Shown here in pieces: positions 42,228-51,767 of a DNA stretch of 64,000 bases. A model generated the notes under the pieces. The model was not told where the DNA came from. It worked only from the letters and a program-made list of their open reading frames with translations, and made no database searches. Source of the stretch: Anaerolineaceae bacterium (lineage in GTDB: Bacteria; Chloroflexota; Anaerolineae; Aggregatilineales; Phototrophicaceae); assembly GCA_026708325.1 (NCBI GenBank), contig JAPOVC010000016.1, positions 62,001 through 126,000 on the forward strand, given 5' to 3'. How positions within the stretch are numbered: the first letter of the stretch is position 1; each line of letters opens with the position of its first letter. The position numbers were made by a program, and so were the translations under genes.

Positions 42228-43409
42228 GTGAACCCTTCCCCCCTGCGGCGTCTGCTGCTGGCCTTGCTGCCCCTGTTGCTGATCATCTTCGGCTTTGCCC
42301 TGGGCAGCGTTTTGCTGCCGGGCCAGGCGGCGCCCGTCCTGCAGGTCATCGCGCCGCCGCCCACCCCCGATTTCGACGCGCTGGAGATTAGTGCCGCCGA
42401 GAGCGAGATCGCGCGTCTCTACGTGGAAGTCAGCCCCTCGGTCGTCTCCATCAACGTGGCCGTGGTGCAGCGCGGCCGCGTGGAATCCGTTTCCGGCTCC
42501 GGCTTCGTCATCAGCGACCAGGGCCATGTCGTCACCAACACGCATGTCATCGAGGACGCCATGCGTGACGGCATCGAGGTCAATTTCCTGGATGGCACCA
42601 TCGTGCGCGCGCAAATCGTCGGCATGGACCGCGACTCCGACCTGGCCGTGCTGCAGGTCTCCACCCCGCCGGAACAGTTGCGGCCCCTGGTCCTGGCCGA
42701 TTCCGACCGACTCGTCATCGGCCAGACGGCGCTGGCCATCGGCAGTCCCTTCGGCCAGCGCTGGACCCTCACCCGCGGCATCATCAGCGCGCTGGACCGC
42801 ACCATTCAGGGACTGAACCGTTTCTCCATCGGCTCGGTCATCCAGACCGACGCCGCCATCAACCAGGGCAACAGCGGCGGCCCGCTCTTCAACCTGAGAG
42901 GCGAGGTCATCGGCGTCAACTCGCAGATCGTGACCGAGCCACCGTCACGTTTGTCACGTTCGATCCCCGGCAATGCCGGCGTGGGCTTCGCCATCCCCGC
43001 CAACCTCGTGCGTCGCGTCGTTGACGACCTGATTCGCGATGGCGAGGTGCGCTACAGCTTTCTGGGGATCACCGCCCTGAGCGACGAGGGACGACCCATC
43101 ACGCTCAACCAGATGGAGACGCTCAACCTGCCCAACAACCTGCGCGGTGTGCTGGTGGCCGCGGTTTCACCGGATAGCCCGGCAGAACGCGCCGGCCTGC
43201 GCGACATGGGCCGGTCGGTCAGGGTGCGCGGCGAGCAGGTACCCTCCTCGGCCGACATCATCACCGCCATTGACGGAACCCCGGTGCATGACATGAGTTC
43301 GCTCATTTCCTGGTTGGCCATCCATACGCGGCCCGGGGACGAGGTGACGCTTTCCATCTGGCGCGATGGCGCGCCCATATCCATGCCCGTGACTCTGGGT
43401 GAGCGCTGA
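42228..43409 (+). CDS. DegP/HtrA-type serine protease with PDZ domain
   Basis: A 393-residue membrane-anchored protease starting at GTG 42228. One N-terminal helix (LLALLPLLLIIFGFALGSVLL) serves as anchor. The trypsin-like triad is complete: His106 in VVTNTHVIED, Asp138 in DRDSDLAVLQV and Ser216 in NQGNSGGPL. A PDZ domain spans about 285-390 (LRGVLVAAVSPDSPAERAGL, ADIITAIDGTPVHDM). It should degrade misfolded exported proteins, relevant given the many secreted proteins nearby. Confidence 0.93.
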   Translation: MNPSPLRRLLLALLPLLLIIFGFALGSVLLPGQAAPVLQVIAPPPTPDFDALEISAAESEIARLYVEVSPSVVSINVAVVQRGRVESVSGSGFVISDQGHVVTNTHVIEDAMRDGIEVNFLDGTIVRAQIVGMDRDSDLAVLQVSTPPEQLRPLVLADSDRLVIGQTALAIGSPFGQRWTLTRGIISALDRTIQGLNRFSIGSVIQTDAAINQGNSGGPLFNLRGEVIGVNSQIVTEPPSRLSRSIPGNAGVGFAIPANLVRRVVDDLIRDGEVRYSFLGITALSDEGRPITLNQMETLNLPNNLRGVLVAAVSPDSPAERAGLRDMGRSVRVRGEQVPSSADIITAIDGTPVHDMSSLISWLAIHTRPGDEVTLSIWRDGAPISMPVTLGER

Positions 43410-43418
43410 TCCGGCCCT

Positions 43419-44771
43419 TCAGTCCCACAGCCTTTCGAAGGAACGCCCGCGCAGCAGCATGACGTCCGCCAGGATGGAGTGCGTGCCGCAGAGCAGGACA
43501 GTTCCCTCAGGGCCGGCCCCCTCCTGCGCCCGGGCGAGCGCCGCAGCCAGGTGCGGGACACGCGCGACCCGCGCGCCCTCCGCCCGCCCCAGCGCCAGCA
43601 ACTCTTCGGCCGGGGGAAAGCGCAGGATGGGGTTGCGCGGCGTCTCGCAGAAAATGAGGCCGTCGCTGGCCGGCGCCAGTGCCTCAATCACGCCAGCGTA
43701 GTCCTTGTCATCGGGTACCGCCAGAACGACCTGCAGCGGTCGCGCGACCGCAGCCCCCAGCGCCTCAAGCGCGTACAGGGCCGACTGGCGATGGACGGCG
43801 CCGTCCACATAAAGCGCAGGTGAGTCCCCCAACTTCTCCAGGCGGCCGGGCCAGCGCAGCGTCGCCAGGCGCGCGGCCATGGCGGCGGGGTCCCCGCTGA
43901 CGCCCAGGCGGGCCGCCACGTGGGCGGCGGCGCGCAGCGCCAGGGTCGCGTTGGCGGCCTGGTGACGCCCGCGCAGGGGCAGGTCGAACTCGCCGAAGGG
44001 CGCCAGGCGCAAACGCTGTCCCCGCTCCGTCCGGGCCAAAGGCTGCGCCAGTTGCGCGGGCGTCAGGAGCTCCAGGCGAGCCTCCTGCCGCTGCGCTTCC
44101 CGCTTCAGTTCGGCGACGACCGGGCCGGCCTGCGGCAGGCTGACCACCTGACTGCCCGCCTTGATGATGCCGGCCTTGTGCCAGGCGATGCGCGCCAGCC
44201 CCGGCCCCAGCCAGAAATCGTGCTCGCGCACCACGGGCGTCACCAGCGACAGGGCGTTGGGCGCCAGCGCCACGTCATCGAAACGCCCGCCGCGCCCCAC
44301 CTCCAGCACGGCCGCCGCCACGCCCTGCTCGTCGAACCAGCGCAGGGCCAGCGCCAGAAACAGCCCGGTGGGGCTGAAGTACTGGCCTGGGCCCAGGTGC
44401 GCCTCGATGCGCTCCGTCGCCGGTTTCAGCCAGGCGAGGATGCGCAGAAAGTCCGCAAGGGGTATGGCCTGGCCGTCCACGCGTACCCGTTCGCGCCAGG
44501 AGACGAGATGTGGGCTGGTCAGCATGCCAACGCGGCGACCGGGCGCCTGCAGGGTTCGCGCTGCCATGGCCGTCGTCGAGCCCTTGCCCTTGCTGCCGGT
44601 GACGACGACGTATTCGCGGGCGACGGAGGGCAGGCCCAGCGTCTGCAGCAGTTCCCGCGTGGGCGCGGCGTCACGCCCCCGGTCGTCAGGCGGGCGCGGC
44701 TGACCGCGCAGTTTGCGCAGGGAGTGGAAGACCCAGGTGACGGCCTCCGCCTCGCTCGCGAAGGCGCTCAT
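43419..44771 (-). CDS. folC: Folylpolyglutamate synthase / dihydrofolate synthase
   Basis: A 450-residue Mur-ligase-type enzyme from the ATG at 44771 (the frame stays open upstream only as a shadow). The ATP loop GSKGKGSTT is at 59-67, followed by TSPHLVSWRERVRVDG (folate loop), EVGRGGRFDDV and HDFWLGPGLARIAWHKAGII. It adds glutamates to folate. The C-terminal ligase domain (RWPGRLEKLGDSPALYVDGA) is intact, with Arg in the place of the H-N-P/D-G-A-H motif's usual DGAHN (here DGAVHRQSA). Confidence 0.9.
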   Translation of the reverse strand: MSAFASEAEAVTWVFHSLRKLRGQPRPPDDRGRDAAPTRELLQTLGLPSVAREYVVVTGSKGKGSTTAMAARTLQAPGRRVGMLTSPHLVSWRERVRVDGQAIPLADFLRILAWLKPATERIEAHLGPGQYFSPTGLFLALALRWFDEQGVAAAVLEVGRGGRFDDVALAPNALSLVTPVVREHDFWLGPGLARIAWHKAGIIKAGSQVVSLPQAGPVVAELKREAQRQEARLELLTPAQLAQPLARTERGQRLRLAPFGEFDLPLRGRHQAANATLALRAAAHVAARLGVSGDPAAMAARLATLRWPGRLEKLGDSPALYVDGAVHRQSALYALEALGAAVARPLQVVLAVPDDKDYAGVIEALAPASDGLIFCETPRNPILRFPPAEELLALGRAEGARVARVPHLAAALARAQEGAGPEGTVLLCGTHSILADVMLLRGRSFERLWD

Positions 44772-44784
44772 GATGGCGATTTTG

Positions 44785-45360
44785 CTAGCGTCTGCGTGAG
44801 GGCGCGGGACGTCTGAGGGCGAAGAACCAGATGAGCGCGCCCAGGGCCAGCATGGCGACCACCACCAGCAGCGCGCCCAGCAGCGACAAGGCGACACGGG
44901 GCAGCAACTGCGACAAATCGCCCGCTCCCCGGGTCGGCGCGGCGTCCGTCGCCGGGGCTTGCCGGGGCGCGGCGTAGTCGACCAGCGTGGGCGCCCCGCC
45001 ATCCTCTATGCGGCGCGTGAAGATGACGCCGCCACCGGCCTGGCGCATGCTGTCGCTCACCAGCAGGGTGTATTCGCCGGATTGCAAAAACTGGAAACAG
45101 ACCACGCCCTGCGCCGCCAGCGGCGAGTCGTCCAGTTGGCCGCTGGCGACCACCAGACCCTCCCCGTCGCGCAGGTCGGCGCTGACTCCCGCCGTCAGCG
45201 GCGGCTCGCCCGGGTCGAGAGTCCCGTTGCCGTTGCGGTCCTCAAAGGAACGCAGGCAAAACTGTCCGCCACCATCCTGCGCCAGCAGGGGCGTCATGGC
45301 TGTCAGCAGCAACAACCCCGCCATCAGGGGGAAAACACGGGGGACGGGAGGGACGCGCAC
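44785..45360 (-). CDS. Surface protein with SdrD B-like domain and membrane anchor
   Basis: A 191-residue exported protein starting at GTG 45360, 1 bp after the stop of the LysM gene, so translationally coupled (an internal ATG at 45324 is the alternative). Signal peptide: MAGLLLLTAMTPLLAQ. The middle carries an SdrD B-like/Cna-type repeat (SFEDRNGNGTLDPGEPPL with Ca-loop residues), then a Pro/Ala spacer and a C-terminal helix (LSLLGALLVVVAMLALGALI) with a basic tail RRPAPSRRR. It shares this B-like module with the gene upstream. Confidence 0.75.
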   Translation of the reverse strand: MRVPPVPRVFPLMAGLLLLTAMTPLLAQDGGGQFCLRSFEDRNGNGTLDPGEPPLTAGVSADLRDGEGLVVASGQLDDSPLAAQGVVCFQFLQSGEYTLLVSDSMRQAGGGVIFTRRIEDGGAPTLVDYAAPRQAPATDAAPTRGAGDLSQLLPRVALSLLGALLVVVAMLALGALIWFFALRRPAPSRRR

Positions 45361-45361
45361 G

Positions 45362-46930
45362 TCAGCGACGCCGCAGCGACAGCGTCAGGGCGCCTCCGGC
45401 GATCAGGACCAGCCCTGCCATGCCAAAGGCGACGTATCCCAGGTTGGCGAACAGGATGTCCAGCGGCCCTGCCGTGCTGTCCTGAACGATATCGTCGCTG
45501 AAGACGTGCACCTCGTCCGGCGCCGGCGCCACGGGCGGCTGCAGGCCCGCGGCCGCGCCGACCGCGACATCCAGGCGCGCGCCAGTGGGCAGGTCCAATT
45601 GCAGTTGCCCTGGCGCCGTGAGCCCGTAACCTTCGGGCGCGATGACTTCCAGCAGCCAGGCGCCGCCTTCCAGGTCCTCAAAACAGCTGACCTCCTCGCC
45701 GGTGGCCATGCGCGCCGGGTCACCGGCGCCGATCAATTGCAGAAGACCGCTGGCCAGGGCAGTCTCGTCCGGCTCGCGCAGGCGGTTACGGTTAACGTCG
45801 TCGAACAGGGTCACGCAGACGCTGGCGCGCATGGCCAGCGGGTCCATGGCGGGCAGGGCCGCGACAGAGACCGGCGCAGGCGCGAGATCCGCGGCGGCGT
45901 CGGCGGTAACGGCCCGGCGTGATCCCGGACGGTCGCCGCTGTCGGCGACGCGTTCCGGCGCGGGCTCGGGGGCCGTCTCTGCCGGCGCTTCTTCCACTGC
46001 GGCGGGGCTCTCGTCCGGCGCGCTGCTGCCGCCGGCGCGGCGCACGAGGATTCGCTGGCCGACACTGATAATGCGCGGGTTGGTGATTTCAGGGTTGAGC
46101 GCCAGCAACTCGGGGCGCGTCATGTCGTAGGCGACGGCGATACTGTCGATGGTGTTGCCGGGCCGCACGACGTGCACGATGGAGCCATCATCTTCGGCAC
46201 CCTGGGGCGCCACGAAGGGCACCTGGGGCGGCACTGTGGGCGCCGGCGCGGCTGCTTCAACGCCGGCCACCGCGCCACCCGGGCCGCCACCGACGAGCGA
46301 AATGTTGTCCCAGTAGGTCTTGTTGAGTTCGGCGACACTCGCCTGGGTTGAATACAGGAAAAGCGTCGCGGTCGGTCCGGTGACGGTCGCGTTGACCGAG
46401 ACCTCCAGCCATTTGTCATGCGGCTGCGACCAGTTCGACCAGACGATGTCGGCGTCATTGGGGTTGTTGCCGCCGTTGGGGTCAACGCCGATGCGCGTCT
46501 GCGAGCCGGACTCGATGGCCGAACCGCAGTTTCCCCTGCCGCCATGGTTGCAGGCCCGGACATGCGACCAGGCGCTGGCCGTCACGTTGCTGTTCGGCGC
46601 CACACTGACTTGCTGATAGACGGCCACGGTGCAGGTGACGTAGCCGCAATCGACCGCCAGGGCGCGGCTGCCCTCCTGCGGGTTGGGGCCGGGACCAGGA
46701 TGTGGCTGGATGTCGACCTTGTCGGCGCGGTTGAAGTAATCATCGGCATTGCCGCTGTGAGGGTGCAACCAGACGTTCCAGCCGCCCGGCACACGAATGG
46801 GCTTTTCGCCCTCGCGGATGCTGATGTAGTTGCCCTGCATGCCAGGATTCTGCAACAGTTGTTCCTGGGCGAACAGTGGGGTGGCCTGCAACAGGCAACA
46901 CAGGAGCAACAGGGTCGTCAATGGCCGCAT
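45362..46930 (-). CDS. Surface protein with LysM and SdrD B-like domains
   Basis: A 522-residue exported protein from the ATG at 46930 (GGAGTG upstream). Signal peptide LLLLCCLLQATPLFAQ. Domains in order: a Cys-containing carbohydrate-binding-like beta-sandwich (about 20-215, including VNATVTGPTATLFLYSTQAS and TYWDNISL), a LysM domain (VHVVRPGNTIDSIAVAYDMT, LLALNPEITNPRIISVGQRI) for peptidoglycan-type glycans, an acidic Pro/Ala spacer, an SdrD B-like repeat (FDDVNRNRLREPDE) and a C-terminal membrane helix with RRR stop. It and the coupled downstream gene probably form a cell-surface pair. Confidence 0.82.
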   Translation of the reverse strand: MRPLTTLLLLCCLLQATPLFAQEQLLQNPGMQGNYISIREGEKPIRVPGGWNVWLHPHSGNADDYFNRADKVDIQPHPGPGPNPQEGSRALAVDCGYVTCTVAVYQQVSVAPNSNVTASAWSHVRACNHGGRGNCGSAIESGSQTRIGVDPNGGNNPNDADIVWSNWSQPHDKWLEVSVNATVTGPTATLFLYSTQASVAELNKTYWDNISLVGGGPGGAVAGVEAAAPAPTVPPQVPFVAPQGAEDDGSIVHVVRPGNTIDSIAVAYDMTRPELLALNPEITNPRIISVGQRILVRRAGGSSAPDESPAAVEEAPAETAPEPAPERVADSGDRPGSRRAVTADAAADLAPAPVSVAALPAMDPLAMRASVCVTLFDDVNRNRLREPDETALASGLLQLIGAGDPARMATGEEVSCFEDLEGGAWLLEVIAPEGYGLTAPGQLQLDLPTGARLDVAVGAAAGLQPPVAPAPDEVHVFSDDIVQDSTAGPLDILFANLGYVAFGMAGLVLIAGGALTLSLRRR

Positions 46931-47066
46931 CGCTTGCACTCCATTCCGGGGGCGGGGGGCGGCGCCTGCTCTACGCCCGACCCTCAAACGAGTATAATAC
47001 AGGCGGGGTGGCGCGGCAATGCGGCGTCGCCCGGCCCGCCACTGACCAAAGCTGGCGTTTCAGACG

Positions 47067-48236
47067 ATGAACATTCTGCACCTTACGCCCTACCATGCCC
47101 CGGCCTGGGCCTACGGCGGCGTACCGCGCGCGGTGGAGGGCCTGGCGCGCGCCCAGCAACGCCGCGGCCACCGCGTCACCGTCTTGACCAGCGATTCCCT
47201 GGCCGCCGGTCAGCGCCACCCCGGCCCCGCCGACGAACTCTGCGACGGCGTGCGCGTCTTGCGCGTCCCCAACGCGCTGCCCTGGCTGCGCGAGCGCTTC
47301 AATCTCTCCACGACGCTGCGCATGCGAACCCTGGCGCGCCAGCTCTTGCCGGAGATGGACGTCCTTCACTGTCACGAACTGCGTACCCTGGAGAATCTGC
47401 TGGTGACGCCGCAGGCGCAGGCGCTTGGGCTGCCCCTGGTGCTCTCCCCCCACGGCACGCTCAGCCACGCCACCGGTCGCGGCCGTTTCAAGGCGTTCTG
47501 GGACCGCGTCGCCGGGCCGACCCTCGCGCCGCGCTTCAGCCACGTCATCGCCCTGACGGAGGCTGAAGTTGCCGAGTTGCGCGCGCTCTGGCCCGCCGGG
47601 ACGCCCGTCAGCGTCATTCCCAATGGCATCGACCCCGAAGAATTCGCCGACCTTGGCGACGGCGCTGCATTTCGCGAGACCTGGCGGACGGGCGCCGGCC
47701 CGCTCTGTCTGTTCATGGGACGCCTGCACGAACGCAAGGGCCTGCAGGCGCTGGTCGAGGCTTTTCGCAGGACAGGACGCCCGGACGCCAGACTGGTCAT
47801 CGCCGGGCCCGACGAGGGCATGCGCGCCCGTCTCGAAGCCCTGCAGGACGGACGTCTGCTGTTCACCGGCCTGCTGACCGGTCGGGAACGCCTGGACGCC
47901 CTGGCCGCCGCGGACCTGCTGGCGCTGCCCGCCCGCGGCGAAGGCCTGCCCATGGCGGCGCTGGAAGCCATGGGCGCCGGCCTGCCGCTGGTCCTGGCGC
48001 CGGGCTGTAACCTGCCCCAGGCCGTGACCCGCGGCGCGGCGCTGGAAGTGCTGCCACAGCCCGCCCCGCTGGCGCAGGCGCTTGAATGCCTGCTGGCGGA
48101 CTCCGCGCGGCGGGCGCAGATGGGGCGCCAGGGACGCGCCCTGGTCAACGAGTGCTTCACCTGGGAGCGAATCGCCCGGCGTTGTGAAGCCCTCTACCGC
48201 TCGCTGATATCCGGGCGGCAGCAGCCTGTGTTATAG
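47067..48236 (+). CDS. Glycosyltransferase family 4
   Basis: A 389-residue GT-B glycosyltransferase. The N-terminal acceptor domain opens MNILHLTPYHAPAWAYGGVP with RAVEGLARAQQRRGHRVTVL. The donor domain has VIPNGIDPEEF, LFMGRLHERKGLQALVEAF and the E-x7-E motif in PARGEGLPMAALEAMGAGLP. It transfers a sugar from a nucleotide donor for surface polysaccharide. A TATAAT box at 46993-46998 lies in the intergenic region shared with the divergent LysM gene. Sugar and acceptor are unknown. Confidence 0.92.
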   Translation: MNILHLTPYHAPAWAYGGVPRAVEGLARAQQRRGHRVTVLTSDSLAAGQRHPGPADELCDGVRVLRVPNALPWLRERFNLSTTLRMRTLARQLLPEMDVLHCHELRTLENLLVTPQAQALGLPLVLSPHGTLSHATGRGRFKAFWDRVAGPTLAPRFSHVIALTEAEVAELRALWPAGTPVSVIPNGIDPEEFADLGDGAAFRETWRTGAGPLCLFMGRLHERKGLQALVEAFRRTGRPDARLVIAGPDEGMRARLEALQDGRLLFTGLLTGRERLDALAAADLLALPARGEGLPMAALEAMGAGLPLVLAPGCNLPQAVTRGAALEVLPQPAPLAQALECLLADSARRAQMGRQGRALVNECFTWERIARRCEALYRSLISGRQQPVL

Positions 48237-48271
48237 TTCCTTCACTCGCATGGGAAGCTGCGGGTGCTGCC

Positions 48272-51200
48272 ATGGCCGACAACGACGAACTCGAATATTA
48301 CGACGACGACGACATCCGTGACCAGATCCCCGATGACGACGGAGAGGACGAAGGGGGTGGGGAACGGTCAGCGCCGCCGACTCCGGTAAGGCCGCTGCAG
48401 ACCTCGTCTCGTCAGCCCGCCGCCCGACCGCCGGCGCGGCCGCCCCGTCCCGTGTCCCGTCGGCCGCAGGCCGGGCCGCCGCCCGGACCCGCTGCGCAAT
48501 CCTCGTCCGGACCGCCCGCGAGTTCGCCGCCGCGCAGGGCCAGGGGTACTCCCGCCAGGTCGTCACCGCCTCCACAGGACTGGCCTGCGGCCTCTGAGTC
48601 GGAGTACCAGCCCCGCATCGTACACAGTCGGCCCGGTGAACCCCTGCGCGACCTCTCTCCGCCGCCACCGGCGCCAACGACTGACGCGGAGTCGCCTGGC
48701 CGTCTCGCCCGTCTGCTGCGCCGCACCCGGCAACAGGAGTCGCAGCCCGCGGCGCAGCGGCCAGGCCCCCTGCAGGCCCTGCGCGCCCGCCTGCCGGAAG
48801 TCCGCGCACCCGGCCTCTCCGGCGACCTGACGCAACGCGCGCGCGGCGCCTTGCGTCTGCCCCTGCCTGGCCGTCGGGAGCAGGAGCCGGCACGCCGGGC
48901 CGGCGGCGCGCGCAAGCGGCGTCGCAACAACAAGGCGCCCCGGCTTGGCGGCAGCGGCCTGACGCTGGACAACAAGCTGGACATTCTCGGCGTGTTGCTG
49001 GTGCTGGCCTCGTTGGCGCTGTTCCTCAGCAGCCTCTCCACCATCCGCGGCCAGTTGACCCAGGTCGTCAACACCTTCCTCGGCAACTTCTTCGGCTGGG
49101 GCGCGCTCGCCGTGCCGCTGCTGTTCTTCGCCATCGGCGCCTGGCTGATCGTGCGGCACTTCGGCAGCGAGGCCCCCGTCATCAATCCCCTGCGCGTGGC
49201 CGGCGGGGCCCTGTTTTTTGTCGGTCTGCTGCTCTTCTTCCAGTTTGTGGACAGCTTCAACCCAGGCTACTCCAGTATCGACCTCTCTGACCCCGTACGC
49301 CTGCGCCTGCAACTGGAACTCTCCTGGAACGCGGGCCGCGGCGGCGGCTATGCCGGCGCGGAGCTCTACTATTTGCTGGTGACCGGCCTCGGCGAAGTCG
49401 GCATGCTGGTCAGCACGACGGGCCTGTTGCTGATCGGCGCCATGTTCGCCCTGCAGATCTCGGTGGCGGACCTGGCCGCCCTGATCAGCCGCGGCTGGCA
49501 GCGCCTGGAGAAGGTCCGCGAGCGCCGCGCCCGACAGCGCGAGGCGCAACGACAGGCAGCCCGCGCGGCGATGCTTCAGGCACAGGCAACTGGCGCCATC
49601 ATGGAGGATGACGGGCCGCGCTCGATCCCGATTACGATGGGCGGCCGCACGGTCAAGGCCGTCGTGAGTGAGCAGGAATCGGAGGCCTCCGTCCGCTCGG
49701 GACTGCGCGCCCTGTCACCGCGGTTGCGCGCCGGGATTGCGGCGGTCGTTGCCGCGCGCAGGGGCGCCAGCGGGCCCGCAGGACCTGCCGACAGGCCGAC
49801 CGCCCCCGCGCCTGCCGCCGACCGGGAGGGCATGGTCCCGCCGCAGGAAGACCTGCCGTCCTCCGCGCCGGCGTCGCCCTACGTGGAAGCGCCGCCCGCG
49901 CCCGCGCCGGCCGGGTCCGGGACGCCCCACAATGAAGGCTTGTATGCTGCGCCGCCCGCGGGGCCCGTCACAGCGCCGACGGAGGAGGAGGAATCTCCGC
50001 CACAGATCCTGCCGCCGGCCGCGTGGCAACAACCCGTCGCGGCGGAAGCCACACCATCGCCGGCCGTGGAGGAAACGCCGCCGCCGCCGCGGATTCCGCC
50101 CTCGCCAACCTCGATGCGCCCCACCCTGGCCGCCGCGCCGCGCCGCCGGCAGCGCGACTGGCAACTGCCGGACCTGCGCAGCCTGCTCAACGTCGGTTCC
50201 GAATCCGACCTGGACCGCGAGATCCTGCTGGGCCGCGCGCGCACGATTGAGGAAACGCTGCAAAGTTTCGGTTCGCCCGGCCGCGTCGTGGAGGTCAACA
50301 CCGGTCCGGTCATCACCCAGTTCGGCGTCGAGCCGGACTATTTGCTGACGCGCGCCGGCAAGAAGACCCGCGTGAAGGTCGGCACCATCGCCCAGCTGGA
50401 CAAGGACCTGCAACTGGCGCTGGGCGCGAAGACGATCCGCATTGAGGCGCCGGTGCCGGGCAAGGGCTACGTCGGCATCGAGGTGCCCAACGCCCAGGCG
50501 GCTGTCGTCAGCCTGCGCGACGTGATGGAATCCGAACCCTTCCGCGAGCTTCAGGAAAAGGCCGCATTGGCCATCGGCCTCGGCCAGAGCGTGGATGGCA
50601 CCCCCGTCGCGGCGGACCTGGCCAGCATGCCGCATTTGCTCATCGCCGGCACCACCGGCTCCGGCAAGTCCGTGCTGGTCAACGCCATCATCGTCAGCCT
50701 GCTGGTCAACAACACGCCCGACAGGCTGCGCTTCATCATGGTCGACCCCAAGCGCGTGGAACTGACCAGCTACAACGGCGTGCCGCACCTGGTGGCGCCG
50801 GTGGTCGTCGACCTCGAGCGCACCCTGGGCGTGCTCAAATGGGTCACCCGCGAGATGGACGAGCGTTATCGCCGTTTCAGCGAGGCCGGGGCGCGCAATA
50901 TCGAAGACTACAACCGCCACCTCAACGGCGACCTGGAGCGCATGCCCTACATCGTCGTGGTCATCGACGAACTGGCGGACCTGATGATGCTGGCGCCGGA
51001 CGAGACCGAGCGCGTCATCACGCGCATCGCGGCCCTCGCGCGCGCCACCGGCATCCACCTCGTCATCGCCACCCAGCGCCCCTCGGTGGACGTCGTCACC
51101 GGCCTGATCAAGGCTAACTTCCCGGCGCGCATCGCCTTCGCCGTGGCCGGCGGCGTGGACAGTCGCGTCATCCTCGACCAGCCGGGCGCCGAGCGTCTGC

Positions 51201-51724
51201 TGGGCAAGGGCGACATGCTCTACCTCAGCGGCAGCGCGCCGGCCGCCGCCAGGCTGCAGGGCGTGCTGGTCTCGCCGGAAGAAGTCGACAACGTCACCGG
51301 TTACTGGAAGCGTCAGGCGCTGGACGAGCCCGCCGCGACGCCGCTGCCGCAGGAGGACGATGACGATGACGCGCCTGCGGAAACGCCCCGGGCGGACATG
51401 CCGCCCCTGCCGTCGCCGGCGCCGGACAGCGAAGCGAAAGCGGTGGCCTCGCAGCAGGCCCACCTCGCCTTCCCGGATTTCAGCGCCTGGGAGGAGGAAA
51501 GGGGCATCGAACTGCACGAGCGCGTCAGCGACGAGCGCGACGAACTCTACGAGCAGGCGGTGGAGATGGTCAGGCGCCTGAACAAGGCCTCGGTCTCGCT
51601 GCTGCAGCGGCGCATGCGCATCGGCTACACGCGCGCCGCGCGCCTGATCGACATGATGGAGGACGAGGGCGTCATCGGCCCGGCCCAGGACGGCAGCAAG
51701 CCGCGCGAGGTCCTGCCGGAGTGA
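48272..51724 (+). CDS. ftsK: FtsK/SpoIIIE-family DNA translocase
   Basis: An 1150-residue DNA pump for chromosome segregation at division. Residues 1-215 are an acidic and Pro/Arg-rich cytoplasmic arm. Four membrane helices follow (LDILGVLLVLASLALFLSSL, ALAVPLLFFAIGAWLIV, GALFFVGLLLFFQFVDSF, LVSTTGLLLIGAMFALQI), then a long Pro/Ala linker to about 620. The motor has Walker A GTTGSGKSV near residue 795 and Walker B VVVIDELADLMML. The C-terminal gamma winged helix (YEQAVEMVRRLNKASVSLLQ, RRMRIGYTRAARLIDMME) reads orientation sequences. Confidence 0.95.
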   Translation: MADNDELEYYDDDDIRDQIPDDDGEDEGGGERSAPPTPVRPLQTSSRQPAARPPARPPRPVSRRPQAGPPPGPAAQSSSGPPASSPPRRARGTPARSSPPPQDWPAASESEYQPRIVHSRPGEPLRDLSPPPPAPTTDAESPGRLARLLRRTRQQESQPAAQRPGPLQALRARLPEVRAPGLSGDLTQRARGALRLPLPGRREQEPARRAGGARKRRRNNKAPRLGGSGLTLDNKLDILGVLLVLASLALFLSSLSTIRGQLTQVVNTFLGNFFGWGALAVPLLFFAIGAWLIVRHFGSEAPVINPLRVAGGALFFVGLLLFFQFVDSFNPGYSSIDLSDPVRLRLQLELSWNAGRGGGYAGAELYYLLVTGLGEVGMLVSTTGLLLIGAMFALQISVADLAALISRGWQRLEKVRERRARQREAQRQAARAAMLQAQATGAIMEDDGPRSIPITMGGRTVKAVVSEQESEASVRSGLRALSPRLRAGIAAVVAARRGASGPAGPADRPTAPAPAADREGMVPPQEDLPSSAPASPYVEAPPAPAPAGSGTPHNEGLYAAPPAGPVTAPTEEEESPPQILPPAAWQQPVAAEATPSPAVEETPPPPRIPPSPTSMRPTLAAAPRRRQRDWQLPDLRSLLNVGSESDLDREILLGRARTIEETLQSFGSPGRVVEVNTGPVITQFGVEPDYLLTRAGKKTRVKVGTIAQLDKDLQLALGAKTIRIEAPVPGKGYVGIEVPNAQAAVVSLRDVMESEPFRELQEKAALAIGLGQSVDGTPVAADLASMPHLLIAGTTGSGKSVLVNAIIVSLLVNNTPDRLRFIMVDPKRVELTSYNGVPHLVAPVVVDLERTLGVLKWVTREMDERYRRFSEAGARNIEDYNRHLNGDLERMPYIVVVIDELADLMMLAPDETERVITRIAALARATGIHLVIATQRPSVDVVTGLIKANFPARIAFAVAGGVDSRVILDQPGAERLLGKGDMLYLSGSAPAAARLQGVLVSPEEVDNVTGYWKRQALDEPAATPLPQEDDDDDAPAETPRADMPPLPSPAPDSEAKAVASQQAHLAFPDFSAWEEERGIELHERVSDERDELYEQAVEMVRRLNKASVSLLQRRMRIGYTRAARLIDMMEDEGVIGPAQDGSKPREVLPE

Positions 51725-51767
51725 GCGCCGCACGTCCGGGCCAAAAGATCCAGCCCGGGAAACGTCC

